Origin: an uncultured Muribaculaceae bacterium | Lineage (GTDB): Bacteria > Bacteroidota > Bacteroidia > Bacteroidales > Muribaculaceae | Reading direction: 5' to 3' | Assembly (NCBI GenBank): GCA_910583675.1 | Contig: CAJTYH010000065.1 | Location: 1 to 9,203 of the forward strand | Length of the DNA stretch: 9,203 nucleotides | In this document: one piece after another, positions 6,760 through 9,203 of the stretch | Position numbering within the stretch: position 1 is the first letter of the stretch | Layout of the letters: each line of letters starts with the position of its first letter | The notes under the pieces: generated by a model | Seen by the model: the letters and a program-made list of their open reading frames with translations, nothing else | Told to the model about the DNA's origin: nothing | Database searches by the model: none | Made by a program: the position numbers and the translations under genes

Positions 6760-8421
6760 CTATTTAGCCTTTGGGGAAAGAATCTCCTTGTAACGCGCCC
6801 GGTCGCCCAACACGGCGGCCGCCGTATCAAGGTCTGCATCATGCTTGAGCGCCTCTATGGTGGCACCACGGTTGTAATAATACCTCTGGAGTATCTCGGA
6901 AGCGAGATATTCGCTTATGGTCTTGCGGTTCTGGTCAAGATCGTGGTTTAGGTCATGCTTCAATGTCACCTTCAGCGAATCCAGTTGCGCCTGTACCTTG
7001 TCATTGAGGTAACCCTCGGTCTTGGACGCTTTCTCAAGCTGCTCAAGAATCATCTCGCAGGTACGGTCATACTTGAACTTGTCGGGATCTATGAATCCCT
7101 TGAACTCGTTGAATATGGTATCGGTGATCTCAAATACCTCTGGAGCGGGCACCGAATCGTGGGTGGCCGCATAGCGGTTTGCGAAATCAAAGCTCCAATT
7201 GTCACGCACGATATTGTAGACAAGACGGTTACCTTCGGGATACTCCACCTTCACATCCGGAGTGATGCCCCCGCCGTCACGCACCTCTCGGCCATTGGCC
7301 GTGTGCCACACAGTGGTGAGGCTGTCAGGGATCCGCGCTACAGTGCCGTCGGGATTGCGATGGCTATAGTCTATGGCCTGGATAAGACGGCCTGACGGTA
7401 TGTAATATTTGGCGATGGTCACCTTCAGCAGTCCGTTGTAGGGCAACTGACGTGTGCTCTGCACAAGCCCCTTGCCGAAACTGCGCTCACCCACGATCAC
7501 GGCACGGTCAAGATCCTGCAATGCACCGGTGACAATCTCAGCTGCCGAAGCAGATCCGCCGTTCACAAGCACAGCCAGAGGGATCTCGGTATCCACCGGC
7601 TTATGCGTAGTCTTGTATATCTTCTCGTTAAGCAACCCCTTGCCACGGGTGCGCACCACCTCGGTGCCCTTCGGCACGAAAAGTCCCACCACTTGCACGG
7701 CGCTCTCAAGCAATCCTCCACCGTTGCCACGGAGATCAAGCACGATGGACTTCACCTCGGGACGGCTTTTCAGGTCAAGCAACGCATCGCGGGTCTTTTC
7801 GAAAGTCTTCTCGTTGAATGTGGTCAGCTGAATGTAGCCTATGTCCCCTTTCACGACACCGTAATACGGTACCGGATCAAGCTCTATCTTCTCGCGGGTA
7901 ATATCGAAGCTGAGGACGCTGTCTGCCGTATACGGGCGGTGAACCGTCACGGCCACCTTGGTGCCGGCCTGTCCTTTGAGGCGCTTGCTTATGTCGGAGC
8001 TGTGCAGCCCCTTGAGGGAATCACCGTCTATGGTGACAAATACATCCCCCGGCTTCAGGCCTACCTTATGGGAGGGAGACCCCTCGCGCGGCTCGGTGAC
8101 ATACACCTTGCTGTCGCGCTCACCTATGTATGAGCCTATGCCGCCATACTCACCCGTGGAGATCGTAAGAAACTCATCCTGATCTCCCTCGCTTATATAC
8201 TCGGTATAAGGATCGATCTCATTGAGCATCGCTCCTATGGCCGTGTTCATGGACTTGTCAGCATCTATGCTATCCACATAGTTGGTCTGCAACGCCTTGT
8301 ATATCGAAGTGAATATGTCAAGGTTGCGCGATATGTCCCCCTTGGGACTTCTGGTTGCCGCAAAGGAGACAAGTGCGGTAGTTATGGCCGCAACGGCAAA
8401 TATGACAGGGAGTTTTCTCAT
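6760..8421 (-). CDS. S41 family C-terminal processing peptidase (CtpA/Prc-like), periplasmic
   Basis: A 553-residue serine protease, counted from the ATG at 8421, of the tail-specific family that trims or degrades envelope proteins from their C-termini. An N-terminal hydrophobic segment after Met-Arg-Lys (residues about 4-22) acts as a signal peptide or membrane anchor, placing the enzyme in the periplasm. A PDZ domain follows at about 85-170 (GGIGSYIG carboxylate-binding loop, GLKPGDVFVTIDG). The S41 core has DLRGNGGG (about 229-236), the nucleophile Ser292 in NGGSASAAEI, and Lys317 in GERSFGKGLVQ with Gln321. The 25-residue Ser-Lys spacing matches the family, so a Ser-Lys-Gln active site appears complete. 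The C-terminal 140 residues are helical and charged. A GTG start 15 codons upstream would put a second hydrophobic stretch before MRKLP, so I prefer the ATG. No Shine-Dalgarno is visible. It probably leads an operon with mfd; no functional link between them is established. Confidence 0.95.
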   Translation of the reverse strand: MRKLPVIFAVAAITTALVSFAATRSPKGDISRNLDIFTSIYKALQTNYVDSIDADKSMNTAIGAMLNEIDPYTEYISEGDQDEFLTISTGEYGGIGSYIGERDSKVYVTEPREGSPSHKVGLKPGDVFVTIDGDSLKGLHSSDISKRLKGQAGTKVAVTVHRPYTADSVLSFDITREKIELDPVPYYGVVKGDIGYIQLTTFNEKTFEKTRDALLDLKSRPEVKSIVLDLRGNGGGLLESAVQVVGLFVPKGTEVVRTRGKGLLNEKIYKTTHKPVDTEIPLAVLVNGGSASAAEIVTGALQDLDRAVIVGERSFGKGLVQSTRQLPYNGLLKVTIAKYYIPSGRLIQAIDYSHRNPDGTVARIPDSLTTVWHTANGREVRDGGGITPDVKVEYPEGNRLVYNIVRDNWSFDFANRYAATHDSVPAPEVFEITDTIFNEFKGFIDPDKFKYDRTCEMILEQLEKASKTEGYLNDKVQAQLDSLKVTLKHDLNHDLDQNRKTISEYLASEILQRYYYNRGATIEALKHDADLDTAAAVLGDRARYKEILSPKAK

Positions 8422-8602
8422 AATCAGAATTAATATTGTGAAAAGCGGCAACCGCAAAACAGCCACCTTCGTTTTGTATCCGCGAAATTACACAATATAA
8501 TAACAATCCCCGCATACTTTTTATCCAAAAACCCTTAAAATTAACATCTCCCTTAGCAGGTTTCAAGACGTTCTTGGATTCCGGACTACCATCGGAATAT
8601 GT

Positions 8603-9031
8603 CTAAAAATTACAAAAAACGCGCTCAAACCACGCCGGCACAACGAAAGAGTTGTACAACACCAATACTATGACAGACAACAGGAATACACTTGTCCGCT
8701 TCGCGCTATAGCATACGGCAGAAAGCAGGATTCCCAATATTGATGAAAGTGTAAAGATCAGTGAAGCCCTGACAGATGCGAAATCAAACAAATAAAGCGG
8801 AAGTTCCAGGATCAATCTTCCCAACAATACTGCAATGACAGCCGACGACATTGACAAGGCCGCATCATTCCGGTATTTCTGAAGAAGCGCATACGTAACG
8901 CCGAAGAACCATATGCTTTCGCTCCATGAGGCGTTCTGATCGCCATGGATTGCCAATACCCAACATATGCACAGAAACGCACCGAGCGAAATTGCGGCAA
9001 CCTTAAGAAAATTCAATGTCAATTGTTTCAT
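8603..9031 (-). CDS. Small multi-pass membrane protein of unknown function
   Basis: I do not recognise this 142-residue protein. It begins MKQLTLNFLK and contains four or five hydrophobic segments, at about 8-28, 38-50, 61-82, 88-108 and 113-133. These are joined by short loops with Lys/Arg at 52-54 and 111-112, so it is predicted to be an integral inner-membrane protein. No catalytic motif, lipobox or known family signature is visible. The ATG is preceded by an A/T-rich leader (T-run on the plus strand at 9032-9041), typical of Bacteroidetes starts. Its base composition is lower in GC than its neighbours: sampled 60-base lines are 42-50% GC, against about 65% in one S41 line. The 181-bp gap to the S41 gene argues against tight operon membership. 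It is probably a real gene, given the clean membrane topology, but it could be lineage-specific. Confidence 0.7.
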   Translation of the reverse strand: MKQLTLNFLKVAAISLGAFLCICWVLAIHGDQNASWSESIWFFGVTYALLQKYRNDAALSMSSAVIAVLLGRLILELPLYLFDFASVRASLIFTLSSILGILLSAVCYSAKRTSVFLLSVIVLVLYNSFVVPAWFERVFCNF

Positions 9032-9042
9032 ATTTTTTTTTG

Positions 9043-9073
9043 CAAATAAAGAAATAATATCTTGCTTATCAAA
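9043..9073 (-). promoter_or_regulatory. Possible promoter for the small membrane protein
   Basis: Read on the minus strand, TTTATTTG (9050-9043) matches the Bacteroidetes -7 consensus TAnnTTTG except for T in place of A at position 2. A perfect TTTG (9073-9070) sits 19 bp upstream as the -33 element. The weakness is that only 11 nt separate the -7 box from the ATG at 9031, so the transcript would be almost leaderless. The surrounding region (9032-9203) is very AT-rich, so a chance match is possible. I see nothing else supportable in that stretch. Confidence 0.3.
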
Positions 9074-9203
9074 AAAAAACGAATTTATTCAACTTTATTA
9101 ACATTCAAACTCCTCTAAACCCATCCCTCAATGGCCGTAGGCATTTAACCAAATTCCATTTTTATTTATTTCGTTTATTTTTAATTTTCGCCTTGCCTCA
9201 AAT

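Noticed and set aside
8422..8466. Upstream GTG start adding 15 residues to the S41 protease
   Set aside because: It would add a second hydrophobic run before MRKLPVIF, which already begins a standard signal-anchor with basic residues after Met.
8483..8490. TAATTTCG on the minus strand as a -7 box for the S41-mfd operon
   Set aside because: It matches the consensus except for one base, but no TTTG lies 19-21 bp upstream, so I cannot support a promoter here.
8564..8597. Two small inverted repeats after the membrane-protein stop (CAAGA/TCTTG at 8564-8576; TTCCG/CGGAA at 8579-8597)
   Set aside because: The stems are only 5 bp and have no U-tract on the minus strand, too weak to call a terminator.

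Overview
The window looks like chromosomal DNA from a Gram-negative gut-type Bacteroidales (Bacteroides/Muribaculaceae-like). The signs are a -7 box matching the Bacteroidetes consensus TAnnTTTG, start codons with AT-rich leaders and no Shine-Dalgarno, a large secreted CAZyme with a type IX-secretion-like C-terminal tail, and Bacteroidetes-style Mfd and S41 proteases. The genus cannot be fixed from sequence reading alone.

Layout. Positions 1-263 are non-coding and hold a well-matched Bacteroidetes promoter. Positions 264-3218 (+) encode one 984-residue secreted enzyme. It joins a GH43 five-bladed propeller, two beta-rich linker modules, an SGNH/GDSL-type hydrolase, a LamG/concanavalin-like module and a T9SS-like tail. 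Positions 3219-3349 hold two hairpins, including a very GC-rich 14-bp stem, between convergent genes. On the minus strand, transcribed right to left, lie a small orphan membrane protein (9031-8603), an S41 C-terminal processing peptidase (8421-6760) and the transcription-repair coupling factor Mfd (6739-3350). The S41 and mfd genes are 20 bp apart and probably share an mRNA. Positions 8422-8602 separate the membrane protein from the S41 gene and show no convincing promoter or terminator. Positions 9032-9203 are very AT-rich with one possible promoter.

How the genes relate. The plus-strand enzyme looks like a bifunctional, extracellular or surface polysaccharide-degrading protein: one domain would cleave a furanosidic or xylosidic linkage and the other would remove an ester. 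No SusC/SusD pair or regulator is visible in the window. The minus-strand genes are housekeeping: periplasmic proteolysis and rescue of RNA polymerase stalled at DNA lesions. I found no mobile element, CRISPR array, RNA gene or clear new defence system. The most noteworthy item is the domain architecture of the plus-strand enzyme. Smaller points are a glycine-rich insert in Mfd, its GTG start, and the low-GC orphan membrane gene.
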